A stretch of DNA of 44,837 nucleotides from Paracoccus rhizosphaerae (GCF_026162645.1 NZ_JAOTBE010000030.1:1-44837); one strand, 5' to 3'; counted from the stretch's first letter, positions 18,806-27,571 are shown. Numbers and translations are program-made. The notes: a model not told the origin generated them from the letters alone.

Positions 18806-19488
18806 TGCGCCTGCAGCCCGTGGATGGTTTCGTGCGCGTCGATGCGGCTGGGCTGCTGGACGGGCGGCAGGCGCTTGTCGTCCTCGCGCCCCATCCCGAC
18901 GACGAGACCCTGGGCTGCGGCGCGCTTCTGGCCGAGGCCGCGGCATTGGGCGTCGACTGCCGGGTGATCTGCGTGACGGACGGTCACCGGTCGCATCCGG
19001 GCTCCGTCCTGTGGCCCAAGCCTCGGCTTGTGGCGCAGCGGCGGAAGGAACTGGCGGACGCCATGGCCCGTCTGGGCCCGATCGAGGTCCACCACCTGGG
19101 CTTCCCAGATTGTGCGGCGCCCGATGGCGGCCCGGTCGTCGCGCAGGTCTCGGCGCTGGTGCCGCAGGGCGCGCTGTTCCTGTCCACCTGGTCGGGCGAC
19201 CCGCATGTCGACCACCAGTCCTGCGCCAGGCTGGCGGATACGCTGGCGCGGTCGCGGCCGGATCTGCGCCACTTGGCCTATCCAATCTGGGGACGCCTGC
19301 GCCCCGATCTGCCGTTTCCGGCGACCGGATTCCGGCTTTGCGCCGACCGCCCGGAAAAGGCCGCCGCCCTTGCCTGCCATGAAAGCCAGATGACCGGACT
19401 GATCCCCGACGACCCTGACGGCTTCACCATGGAGCCGGAACTGCAGCGCCTGTTCCTGACCGAGCCGGAGGTATTTCTTGCCCCTTGA
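18796..19488 (+). CDS. PIG-L/LmbE-family deacetylase
   Basis: A 230-residue zinc-dependent N-deacetylase. The PHPDDE motif at residues 32-37 supplies zinc ligands and the general base, and HVDHQSC near residue 136 supplies the second His motif (HxxH). The family removes acetyl groups from N-acetylglucosamine attached to lipids, inositol (MshB) or antibiotic precursors. In this cassette it would expose a free amine on the sugar added by the upstream glycosyltransferase, ready for N-methylation or N-acylation. ATG 18796 overlaps the upstream gene by 10 bases; ATG 18805 is a near alternative. Its 3' end overlaps the methyltransferase gene by 11 bases. Confidence 0.9.
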   Translation: MAVMRLQPVDGFVRVDAAGLLDGRQALVVLAPHPDDETLGCGALLAEAAALGVDCRVICVTDGHRSHPGSVLWPKPRLVAQRRKELADAMARLGPIEVHHLGFPDCAAPDGGPVVAQVSALVPQGALFLSTWSGDPHVDHQSCARLADTLARSRPDLRHLAYPIWGRLRPDLPFPATGFRLCADRPEKAAALACHESQMTGLIPDDPDGFTMEPELQRLFLTEPEVFLAP

Positions 19489-20029
19489 GAGTACCCTTCG
19501 GCATCTGGACTCGCTCTATGCGGGGTCCGACGATCCCTGGAACCACCGCACCAGCCCCTACGAGCAGTCGAAGTTCGCCGCGACGCTGGCGGCTGTGGGC
19601 GAAGGTCCGTTCAGGAACGCGCTGGAGATCGGTTGCGGGAACGGGACGCTTCTTGCGCTGCTTGCCCCGCGCTGCCACAGGCTGATCGGAGTGGACTGCA
19701 TCCCCAGGGCGGTCGCCCTGGCGCGGAAGGCGGTCGCTGAGCATCCGCATGTGAGCGTCTGCGAAGCCTGCATCCCCGCCGAACTTCCCGCCCTGCAACC
19801 CGACCTGGTCCTGCTGTCCGAGGTGCTCTACTTCCTGGGCGAGGCCGATATCCACCAGCTGGCGGCATGGCTTCTTGCGCGGCGGCCGCGGATCGTCTGC
19901 GTCAACTGGCTTGGGTCCACTGACGAGAGCCAGGACGGGACCAGCGCCATGCAAATCTTCCAGACCGCGCTTGGGACGACAGGCCGCACAACCATCCATG
20001 ACCGCTATCGCATCGACGTCTTCGACTAA
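19478..20029 (+). CDS. NodS-like SAM-dependent methyltransferase
   Basis: A 183-residue class I methyltransferase. Motif I ALEIGCGNGTLLALL begins near residue 48, an acidic LIGVDCIPRA strand follows, and the motif IV region reads DLVLLSEVLYFL. The N-terminal DPWNHRTSPYEQSKF segment and small size are typical of the NodS family, whose namesake N-methylates the deacetylated sugar of Nod factors. The start is a TTG (19478) preceded by GGAGGT with 5 bases between them, a strong initiation signal overlapping the end of the deacetylase gene. As last gene of the cassette it probably methylates the amine freed by the PIG-L enzyme, or a carboxylate or hydroxyl nearby. The substrate is not known. Confidence 0.85.
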   Translation: MPLESTLRHLDSLYAGSDDPWNHRTSPYEQSKFAATLAAVGEGPFRNALEIGCGNGTLLALLAPRCHRLIGVDCIPRAVALARKAVAEHPHVSVCEACIPAELPALQPDLVLLSEVLYFLGEADIHQLAAWLLARRPRIVCVNWLGSTDESQDGTSAMQIFQTALGTTGRTTIHDRYRIDVFD

Positions 20030-20559
20030 CTGCAGCCCCGGCCAGTAAGCAAAACTAAAGCGGGATTAGGCGAATTTGTTGGCGTAACGGTCCCGTGATC
20101 GCTAGATCGGATCTCGCGTAGAAGCTGACGTTCCTTTCCGCTGCAACCCGGTCTTGTCCACAAGAGCATCGGCCACTGGCGGCAGTGTCGGAAGCCTGCG
20201 CTGATGCTGGCCGTTTTTTTATCAGTTCGACGTGATCCTGTTCGGGAACCTTACCCTCATGATGCCGATCCTCGTCCCAGTTTCCGTTTCTCCTGCCCTT
20301 CTGGTCCCTGTTTTCCCAAATCTCATGGCCGAAAGGCGGCCCTGGATGCTTCGGCCGCCACGTCCGCGGCAGGACCGGCCGAAGGCGTCTCCCTGAACAG
20401 CCACCGACCGTGGCCGTTACCTTGAACGGCTCACCCGGCGCTTGTGACGACGCCGATCTGACGACAGATGACGATTTGCCGGGTGCGGATCACGGATGAC
20501 GGTGGCCGCCCTCGATCAGACAACCCGATTTTACCATTTCATGGATCAAGAGGTGCACG
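20030..20559. other. 530-base gap between cassette and RTX gene
   Basis: Contains the terminator candidate at 20194-20220 and, downstream of it, about 340 bases leading to the RTX gene. No convincing protein is encoded. It probably holds the RTX promoter and a long leader; no sigma-factor box or riboswitch was recognised with confidence. Confidence 0.5.
20194..20220 (+). terminator. Candidate intrinsic terminator after the four-gene cassette
   Basis: GCC-T-GCG / TGC-T-GGC arms (20194-20211) around a CTGA loop, with one T-T mismatch, followed after two bases by seven T residues (20214-20220). It lies 165 bases after the methyltransferase stop, so it would end that transcript with a long 3' tail, or belong to an unrecognised small RNA. 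Confidence 0.5.
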
Positions 20560-22806
20560 ATGGCCGTGTTCACGGGCAAGAACAGCTGGACGGATCGCGA
20601 CGCGATCGGCCAGTACTATGGGGACGACACGTCTGGCAATGACGTCGTCAACCTGCGCGACGGGGATGACTATGCCGATGCCGGGGCCGGCAACGACCTG
20701 GCCGACGGCGGCTATGGCGACGACGACATCGTCGGCGGCGCAGGCCGGGACACCCTGAGGGGCGGGTTCGGCGACGATGACCTGGAAGGTCAGGCCGGCT
20801 CGGACACCCTGGTCGGCGGCTATGGTGACGACAGGCTCTATGGTGACGGCTATACCTCGTCGGGCGCCGACGGGGCGGACCTGCTTCTGGGGGGCGAGGG
20901 CGACGACACGATTGACGGCGGCGCTGGCGGCGACACGATGGACGGGGGCAACGGCGATGACCGGTTCATCCTGGACCTGATGTCGCAGATGTCGGGCGAC
21001 AGGATCAACGGCGGCGCGGGGATCGACCTGCTTGAGATCAGCTACAAGTCCGCGCTCGGGCCGATCATCTTCAACGCCCGCGACCACCTGACTACGTATG
21101 CGGCGCCCGGAAACTTCCGAGTCCAGAATGTCGAGCGCTACGAGATCCGCGGGACGGACTTCAACGACCGGCTGAGCGGGTGGGAGATGAAGGACGAACT
21201 TCAGGGCGGCCGCGGGGCGGACAGCCTGGACGGCCGTGGTGGCAACGACGACCTCTATGGCGGTCACGGGAACGACACCCTGCAGGGCGGCAACGGCAAC
21301 GACACTCTCTATGGCGATCTGGTCGGGTACATCGATTGGGACGAGGGCGACGACTATTGGTATCCCAAGGGCAACGACGTGATCTTCGGCGGCCGGGGCG
21401 ACGACCTGATGACCGGCGGCGACCTGAATGATCGCCTCTACGGCGGCGACGGGAACGACCACCAGAAGGGCGATGATGGCAACGACATCGTCGAGGGCGC
21501 GCAGGGCCGCGACACGCTTGCGGGTGGCTCGGGTTCGGACACGGTCCGCGGTGGCGTCGGCGCGGACGAGCTTTATTCCGGCGACTATCTGGACAGCGAT
21601 GACGGCCTAGAGTTCGACAACCTGGAAGGCGGGGCCGGGGGCGACGTCATCTGGGCCGGCATCGGCGACCGGGCGATCGGAGGAGACGGCGCGGGCGTCG
21701 TCGACACGATCCACATGACCTTCGGCTATGTCTGGAACAGCAATATCGGCGTCACCTACAACCTGGCGACCCAGGGGCAGGCGGTGACGCGGCTGGCCAA
21801 TGGCACCGTGGTCGACGGGTTCGAGGTGCTGGACTTCAGCGGCGGCGACGGTGTCGACCGGGTGACGGGGGCGGGCCGGAACGACAGCCTTGATGGCGGT
21901 GGCGGCAACGACGTCCTGTCCGGCGGTGGCGGGAACGACGTGCTCGACGGTCAGCTTGGGGCGGACACGCTGTGGGGCGGGGCCGGGAACGACACCTTCG
22001 CCGATGGCGACGGCGACGATTCACCCGCGACCGATCATGCCTATGGCGGAGCGGGGAACGACGTCTTCGACGACGGCAACGGCGCTGACAGGATGTTCGG
22101 CGAGGCTGGCCGGGACACCTTCCACCTGGGGTCCTTCTATCGCGCCGAGGATTATCTGTCGGACCGCGTCGACGGGGGCGCGGGCTATGACTGGCTAGAT
22201 TACAACGACGCGGACCTGTCGGTCTATATCGACCTGGCCAATCAGACCGCGAATGCGGGCGCGGCCAAGAACGACCGCATCTTCAACGTCGAGGACATCA
22301 CCGGGTCGGGGCACGACGACTATCTTCTTGGTAACGGGGCTGCCAACACCTTGCGTGGCGGCGGGCAGGACGATGTCCTGAACGGCCGTGGCGGCAACGA
22401 CATCCTTGACGGGGACTCGGGTGCCGACAGGATGACCGGCGGCCTCGGGCAGGACATTTTCGTTCTTGAACGCGACGACGGCTTCCTGTCCCAGAACCCG
22501 TACTGGCCGCACGACACGATCACGGACTTCAGACGGGGCACGGACAAGCTGGCGGTTCTGGAGTCCGAATTCGACGTCGACTCGTTCAACTTCAAGCTTG
22601 TGAACCAGGCAAGCCACCTGGCGAACACGACCGGCCCCACCTTCGTCTTCGAGACCGACGCCCACCGGCTCTGGTTCGACGAGGATGGCCGCGGCCGGGA
22701 CACCGACGGCGACGGCCTGATCGACCAGAACGTCGACGCGATCCTTCTTGCCACGCTGGACGCCGTGGGCAGCCTGTCCAAGGACAACTTCGCGTTCTTC
22801 GACTGA
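20560..22806 (+). CDS. Large RTX (hemolysin-type) calcium-binding protein, type I secreted
   Basis: A 748-residue, very acidic, Gly/Asp-rich protein. Blocks of the nonapeptide GGxGxDxLx fill residues about 25-155, 210-345, 435-530 and 580-640. They alternate with segments like DHLTTYAAPGNFRVQNVERY that form beta-helical linkers. Such repeats bind calcium and fold outside the cell. There is no N-terminal signal peptide; the C-terminus (ITDFRRGTDKLAVL, then a hydrophobic/acidic tail ending NFAFFD) fits an uncleaved type I secretion signal. No protease, lipase or adhesin domain was seen, so a surface-layer, matrix or adhesion role is more likely than an enzyme. No HlyB/HlyD/TolC genes are in the window. 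The start has an AAGAGGTG-like RBS. Confidence 0.9.
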   Translation: MAVFTGKNSWTDRDAIGQYYGDDTSGNDVVNLRDGDDYADAGAGNDLADGGYGDDDIVGGAGRDTLRGGFGDDDLEGQAGSDTLVGGYGDDRLYGDGYTSSGADGADLLLGGEGDDTIDGGAGGDTMDGGNGDDRFILDLMSQMSGDRINGGAGIDLLEISYKSALGPIIFNARDHLTTYAAPGNFRVQNVERYEIRGTDFNDRLSGWEMKDELQGGRGADSLDGRGGNDDLYGGHGNDTLQGGNGNDTLYGDLVGYIDWDEGDDYWYPKGNDVIFGGRGDDLMTGGDLNDRLYGGDGNDHQKGDDGNDIVEGAQGRDTLAGGSGSDTVRGGVGADELYSGDYLDSDDGLEFDNLEGGAGGDVIWAGIGDRAIGGDGAGVVDTIHMTFGYVWNSNIGVTYNLATQGQAVTRLANGTVVDGFEVLDFSGGDGVDRVTGAGRNDSLDGGGGNDVLSGGGGNDVLDGQLGADTLWGGAGNDTFADGDGDDSPATDHAYGGAGNDVFDDGNGADRMFGEAGRDTFHLGSFYRAEDYLSDRVDGGAGYDWLDYNDADLSVYIDLANQTANAGAAKNDRIFNVEDITGSGHDDYLLGNGAANTLRGGGQDDVLNGRGGNDILDGDSGADRMTGGLGQDIFVLERDDGFLSQNPYWPHDTITDFRRGTDKLAVLESEFDVDSFNFKLVNQASHLANTTGPTFVFETDAHRLWFDEDGRGRDTDGDGLIDQNVDAILLATLDAVGSLSKDNFAFFD

Positions 22807-22828
22807 GCAGGCCAAGTAGGTCGCGGGG

Positions 22829-22846
22829 GTGGGCCTGACAGGCCCA
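22829..22846 (+). terminator. Hairpin terminator after the RTX gene
   Basis: A perfect 8-bp stem GTGGGCCT/AGGCCCAC with a GAC loop, 22 bases after the RTX stop codon. It is followed by TTCGGTTG rather than a clean T run, so termination may be imperfect. Confidence 0.55.
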
Positions 22847-24167
22847 CTTCGGTTGTCCAAGCGCCTTGATCCCTGCATCCACCGGCCTTCGACCTCACGC
22901 CCCAACTCGCCTGCCGCCGCCTTTCGGTATTCAGTGAACGATCGTCATGGCCAGTGCAGCAGACCGCTCACCCGCCTCGGGGCGAGCCACGAAGACTGCC
23001 GCCCCTGAGCACGGGCCGGATCACCTGCGTCAAGCGGCTGCACCTCAGGTCGCGGAGGCCGGCCGCGAGTTCCAACACGCACTCCACCGCGGCGCTGGCA
23101 CGGATGATGTCCGTGCCGGTCGCCGATGACGTGCAGGTTTCCGAATGCGCCGAGGCGCAGGCGCACGGATCTGCCGCCAGCATGCGCATTGATTCTATTT
23201 CGAGAGCAGCGGCGCCCGGATGGAACATCATCGGCTGGGGTGATTGCAGCGTGTATGTCGGGCATGTTCTCCCCACGGTTCGGAGCGAGGGGCATAAGCC
23301 ACACAAGTTCGTCATACCGAGATGAGATGGGTGCGGAGGCGACGGCGGCCATTGGTTGATGCACGCGGATTGCGACAACGAGTTGCCGACATCTACGCTC
23401 CTCCCATGGTGTCGCGCAGGCTTTTCTATGGCGCACCGGCCGCGCCCCGGATCGGATTTTCAGTAAGTCGTCGCAATCCATGATCTATGTGCCGGGACTG
23501 TTCCCCGTATGCGATGCCGTCGCATCGTCACCCGTACGCCGGATCCTCCGCGAGACGGGGGGGCTTGGGTTTCGGAGCGGTATCTCTGGGTCACGAAGGT
23601 CACTGGTCGCTCGCGGAGCGAAGCGGACGATCAATCCTGGAACTTTCGCCCCGCGCCCTGGTTCGGCGCGGGACGCGACCCAGCAGCCGAGGAAGCCCCG
23701 ATGAGCCGAACTGTCCGGGATCACCTTCGGAACCGCCGAAGGTCAGGTGACGCGTCTTTCGCGTGGCCGCATCTGGTTGGACCGCTGAGGACCCGTCCGG
23801 TGCGGGGCTTGTGCGGCCTGCGGCAGCCCGTAGATTGCGACGTGCAGGATAACCGCCGGAGGCCGATCTGTGTCGCAAGCTGCAAACGGTTCATTCGACT
23901 ACCGGCGGCCCCGTCCGAAGTTGGACGCCGCCCCATCCATCTTCAGCTCCTGATAGCAGCGACCGCAGACTGCGGGGACGTGTACCGCTCGATCCGGAGC
24001 GCCTCCACCCCGGGACTTCGCCGACTTCTTCGCAATGTTGATCCAGGTAGGCGACCGGTCTCAATGAAACCGCAGCTGGCAGCCGTGGCATGGGGCCAGA
24101 GCCGTCGCCGAACCGAAACCTCGCCTTCTCGCGACGGCACCGCAATCTTGCCGCGCAGGACGCCGGC
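22847..24167. other. 1.3 kb with no recognisable gene
   Basis: Both strands were read. Open frames are short, overlap in competing frames and resemble no family I know; Arg/Pro/Ser-rich translations suggest out-of-frame reading of non-coding or decayed DNA. No tRNA, repeat array or transposase piece was recognised. One frame (about 23509-24171, plus) is open for 220 codons but has no RBS, and its translation looks random. It could be relics of a lost gene or a site for unannotated RNA. Confidence 0.45.
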
Positions 24168-25406
24168 GTGACGGTCCCACGGGCGGCGGGGTTCGACCAG
24201 ACGCTGGCGTTCCTGCGCGAAGGCTATCGCTTCATCGGCTCGCGCTGCGACGCGCTTCGGACGGACATCTTCCGCACGCGGATCATGTTGCGCCGGGTTA
24301 CCTGCGTGCGGGGCGAGGCGGCGGCGCGGATGTTCTATGGCGGTGGCTGCTTCACCCGGCGCGGAGCGATGCCGCCGACGGTCCTGCGGCTGTTGCAGGA
24401 CAAGGGCAGCGTGCAGATGCTGGATGGGGCGGCGCATCACCATCGCAAGACGCTGTTCATCGAACTGCTCATGGGCAGCCAGGCCGAACGCGACTTCCTA
24501 TACGTCTTCGAGGCCGAATGGCATGACGCCATCCTGCGCTGGTCGCGCCAGCCGCGGGTCGTTCTGCTGGATGAGGTCAACCTGGTGCTGACCCGCGCCG
24601 CCTGCCGATGGACCCGCGTGCCGCTGGACGACGTGGACCCGCAACGCCTGTGCCGAGAGTTGTCCTCGATGATCGAATACGCGGGCCATCCGGGGCCGCG
24701 CATGGTGGCCGCGCTGGCACGGAGGCGATCGGCCGAGCGCTTCGTCGCGACGCTGCTGAAGGATCTGCGCGCCCAAGACGGCTGGGCCAGCCCGGCGGCA
24801 AGGATCGCCAACTTTCGGGATGCCGACTGCCAACTGCTGAGCCTGGATGCTGCTACGGTCGAGCTTCTGAACATCCTGCGCCCGATCGTTGCCATCGGCC
24901 GCTTCGTCATATTCGCCGCGTTGGCGCTGCACGACCACCCGAACTGGCGGACGGCGCTGCAGGGGGGTGGCGACGACCTCTACCAACGCTTCGCCGAGGA
25001 GGTCCGGCGGCTCTATCCCTTCTTTCCGGTCATCGGAGGGATCGCCCTGTGCGACTTCGACTGGAACGGCCACCGTTTCAGCAAGGGCGATTGGGTTCTT
25101 CTGGATCTTCACGGCACGAACCACGATCCGTGCCTATTCCCGGACCCCATGGCCTTCGACCCCAACCGCGCGCCGGATTGGCGCGACCAGGGCTTCGACT
25201 TCGTGCCGCAGGGCGGCGGCAAGGTGGCCGGGTCGCATCGCTGCCCTGGAGAGCAGCTGACCGTCGCCACGATCCGCAGCGCCACTCGCATGCTGGTCGA
25301 GCGGATGGATTACGCGGTCCCGCCTCAGGACCTGTCGATGCCGCTGAACCGCCTGCCGGCCCGGCAGGCCAGCGGGATGATCCTGCAGGACGTCGCGCCG
25401 CGGTGA
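24168..25406 (+). CDS. CYP152-family cytochrome P450 (fatty-acid peroxygenase)
   Basis: With the GTG start at 24168 the protein has 412 residues, close to P450 BS-beta (417), and the N-terminus aligns with the family (VPRAAGFDQTLAFLREGY). The heme-binding loop FVPQGGGKVAGSHRCPGE has the extended form peculiar to CYP152, with axial Cys359. The Arg-Pro pair that holds the fatty-acid carboxylate in place of the usual acid-alcohol pair is at 238-239 (NILRPIVA). Residue 83 (SVQMLDG) is Gln, as in the hydroxylases BS-beta and SP-alpha, not His as in the decarboxylase OleT. This predicts hydrogen-peroxide-driven alpha/beta hydroxylation of fatty acids. ATG 24090 is an in-frame alternative start. Ends one base before a convergent pseudogene. 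Confidence 0.9.
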   Translation: MTVPRAAGFDQTLAFLREGYRFIGSRCDALRTDIFRTRIMLRRVTCVRGEAAARMFYGGGCFTRRGAMPPTVLRLLQDKGSVQMLDGAAHHHRKTLFIELLMGSQAERDFLYVFEAEWHDAILRWSRQPRVVLLDEVNLVLTRAACRWTRVPLDDVDPQRLCRELSSMIEYAGHPGPRMVAALARRRSAERFVATLLKDLRAQDGWASPAARIANFRDADCQLLSLDAATVELLNILRPIVAIGRFVIFAALALHDHPNWRTALQGGGDDLYQRFAEEVRRLYPFFPVIGGIALCDFDWNGHRFSKGDWVLLDLHGTNHDPCLFPDPMAFDPNRAPDWRDQGFDFVPQGGGKVAGSHRCPGEQLTVATIRSATRMLVERMDYAVPPQDLSMPLNRLPARQASGMILQDVAPR

Positions 25407-25407
25407 C

Positions 25408-26448
25408 TTATCCGGCGACAAGCACCTGCACCGCCACCGAACCGGCATAGATGAGCAGCAGCAACATGCTTTCGCCGCCGATGCGGCCGGGGCCTCGCCG
25501 CTGTCGCAGGATCAGCCCGCCAATCAGGATGCCGGTCATCAGGAGGGCCGAGACGATCCAGAGATAGTTCTGCGGCAGGACCGCGTGATAGAGCGAACCT
25601 TCGCGATAGGCGACGTCAGAGGCGATCAGGAACAGTGCGTCGAACGTGTTCCCGCCCACCGCCAGCTGCAGCGCACCGAGCCGGACCGCCGCCACTGTCG
25701 TCGCAAGTTTGGGCAGCGAGGTGACCGCCGCGGTCGCCGGAACGCCGACCAGCGTCGCCGACACCTGCGCCCGGTCGCCAATCTCAGATGCCTTGCGGGC
25801 GATGACATAGCCCGCGCCCCCCATCAGGGACATCAGAAGGCGAGCGTCGGGAACAGGCGCGTCGTGCTGGGCTTGCGCGTCTCCTCTTCCTCGGGCTGAT
25901 CGGTCTTTGTGTCGCAGGTATCCATAACGGCGAATGCTGCACCTGCCAGCCCGCGACCAGGCCCAAGGCGCAGGCCGACGGGATCACAAAGGTGACGGGA
26001 TGAACGGCCCCGATCGCCATCTCGGGCGTCGGCATTGCAAGGAAGGGCGGGGTCAGCAGCACTATCAGCACGACGACCTGGAAGATGTTGCCCAATCGGC
26101 GGCGGCATGTTCCAGGTTGCCTTTGCGGTAGAACATCTCCGCCAGCGCCAGGAACACGGTCTGTGCCGCGATCCCGCCCACGCTGTTCGAAAACGCCAGC
26201 CAGGCGCGGCCGTCCAGCGCCGCCGTCACCGACACCACGATCCCGCTGAGAGATGTCACCGCCCCCAGAAGGACGCTGGCGAACAGCGCCTCGTCCAGGC
26301 CGGCGCGCTCCGCCAGCCTTTCGGCAAGTCCCGTCATTTGCAGCCTTGCCAAGAAGATGACGGCCCCGGCTGCCAGGAACGCCCCGATCAGCACTTTCAG
26401 CGAAAGGTCTTGCCTTATTCGGATCCGTTGATGCTTGCTTTCAGCCAC
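25408..26448 (-). pseudogene. Frameshifted CaCA-family cation exchanger
   Basis: Minus-strand pieces in three frames make one sodium/calcium-exchanger-like membrane protein. Piece one (26448 to about 26090) has the first alpha repeat, TSLSGIVVSVTAAL. The frame then shifts to NIFQVVVLIVLLTPPF (about 26095-25940), shifts again to VMDTCDTKTDQPEEEE (25940-25840), and again to the second alpha repeat (25833-25408) with TSLPKLATTVAAVR and GGNTFDALFLIASDVAYREG. Each junction is repaired by adding one base, for example TTC(T)TGATG near 25833. In the second repeat the usual catalytic Glu of SLPE is Lys. Three one-base losses and a changed key residue fit decay; assembly error is the alternative. It originally would have had about ten membrane helices. 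Confidence 0.75.
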
Positions 26449-26564
26449 AAGTTTCAGGCCGCAAGCCCCGGATGCCGCACCGGCCGGTGGACCGGACTTG
26501 CGTCGGCGTACCGGGGTATCCGAGCGGCTGCGACGCGTACCGGCACCCGCACGGATGTGCCGGC

Positions 26565-27476
26565 TTAGAAAGCCTCGCCCAGCAGCAGAAGCGCCACTTT
26601 CCGGCCTTGGCCGTTGGCGCGCAGGATCATGCCCGCGTCGGTCAGCCCCTCCTGCAGGATCTGCTGGCGATAGGGGCTGTCGCCGGCCAGCCAGTCGCCT
26701 AGGATCGCCCTGACATCGCCCTCCACCGGCTCGGTGCCGCAGCCGCCGCAGGTGCTGCCCATCGTCTGGATGCGCCGCCAGCCCTGCAGCGCATCCTCGG
26801 GCAGCGCGTCGCCTAGGTTGTCCAGATCATCCAGCCCGAACCCCTGCAGATCCTCCGGGATCAACTCTGCCGCAGCCTGCTGGAGGTCGCGATCAAGCTG
26901 CAGGGGCTTCAGGCCGTTCTCTTCCCGCGCGGCGTTGATCCGCTGCAGCGCAAGTTCGGCGGCGGCCTGTGCATTGACGGACCGACCCGGTTCCTCTCCG
27001 CGGGACGTTCCGGGGCCGGCGAAGGTCTGGACCGCATAGACGGTCCGGTCGTCCGAGGCGGTCGCGAAGCCGAACCGCTCCAGCCCCTCGGCCAGGATGT
27101 TGGCGCGGTGGCCGGGGCTGTTCATCCACCCCTTCTGAAATGCATCGACCCGCTGGATGTCCGCCGGGACATCGCAGCCGATGCAGCGGGCGATGTTCTC
27201 GGCCACCAACTCCCATTCGCTGCCGCCCGCCTCGGCATAGCGGTCGGCCACGTCGTCGCCTTCGGGCGAGACATGAGCATAGTAGTCGCGTTCCAGCATA
27301 TCCGTGGCATGCGCCTGCGCCGCCTCTTCCAGATCGTCGCCCAGGGTCAGCGACCCAAGCTCCTGCTCCTGCCGGGCCTCATTCACGAGGTCCAGGGCGT
27401 GTCGGCTCAGCGTTTCGGCATCCTGGGCTGCGACGGCGCTGCCTGACAGCAGCAACGCCAGAATCGGCTTTAGCAT
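26565..27476 (-). CDS. Secreted tandem CAP-domain protein, second domain degenerate
   Basis: A 303-residue exported protein: signal peptide 1-17 (ending AVAAQ), then a CAP/SCP domain (20-155). Its conserved residues are visible: ERDYYAHVSPEG with His68, VAENIA with Glu93, and SPGHRANIL with His123. After a short linker a second copy of the fold seems to start (INAAREENGLKPLQLDRDL, 180-198) and ends with SPYRQQILQEGLTDAGM, where Tyr replaces the His, so this copy has lost its metal-site residues. Bacterial CAP proteins are periplasmic or secreted; their activity is mostly unknown. A STCGGCGTE segment (241-249) could form a disulfide. Start ATG 27476 is chosen because it opens the signal peptide. 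Divergent from the HdeA-like gene. Confidence 0.85.
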   Translation of the reverse strand: MLKPILALLLSGSAVAAQDAETLSRHALDLVNEARQEQELGSLTLGDDLEEAAQAHATDMLERDYYAHVSPEGDDVADRYAEAGGSEWELVAENIARCIGCDVPADIQRVDAFQKGWMNSPGHRANILAEGLERFGFATASDDRTVYAVQTFAGPGTSRGEEPGRSVNAQAAAELALQRINAAREENGLKPLQLDRDLQQAAAELIPEDLQGFGLDDLDNLGDALPEDALQGWRRIQTMGSTCGGCGTEPVEGDVRAILGDWLAGDSPYRQQILQEGLTDAGMILRANGQGRKVALLLLGEAF

Positions 27477-27522
27477 GGGGTCATGTTTCCTTGCGTCCAG
27501 TTCCCGAAACTCTGCGGGTGAC

Positions 27523-27571
27523 GGAATGTTTCTCGTTTTGCCGCGTAGGGTGCGGGAACATTCCGGTTCCC
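27523..27571. promoter_or_regulatory. Nested inverted repeats in the CAP/HdeA-like divergent promoter
   Basis: GGAATGTT (27523-27530) is the reverse complement of AACATTCC (27557-27564). The latter overlaps a second hairpin, GGGAAC-ATTCCG-GTTCCC (27554-27571). The 131-base gap between the divergent genes has little else. It may be an operator shared by both genes or overlapping promoter elements; a GGAAC -35-like box for an extracytoplasmic sigma factor is present, but no matching -10 was found. Confidence 0.35.

Noticed and set aside
20640..22450. Dispersed DNA repeats as a mobile or regulatory array
   Set aside because: They are the codons of the RTX nonapeptide repeats and are explained by the protein.
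23509..24171. A 220-codon plus-strand gene before the P450
   Set aside because: No RBS, Arg/Pro/Ser-rich random-looking translation, competing frames of similar length and no family resemblance.
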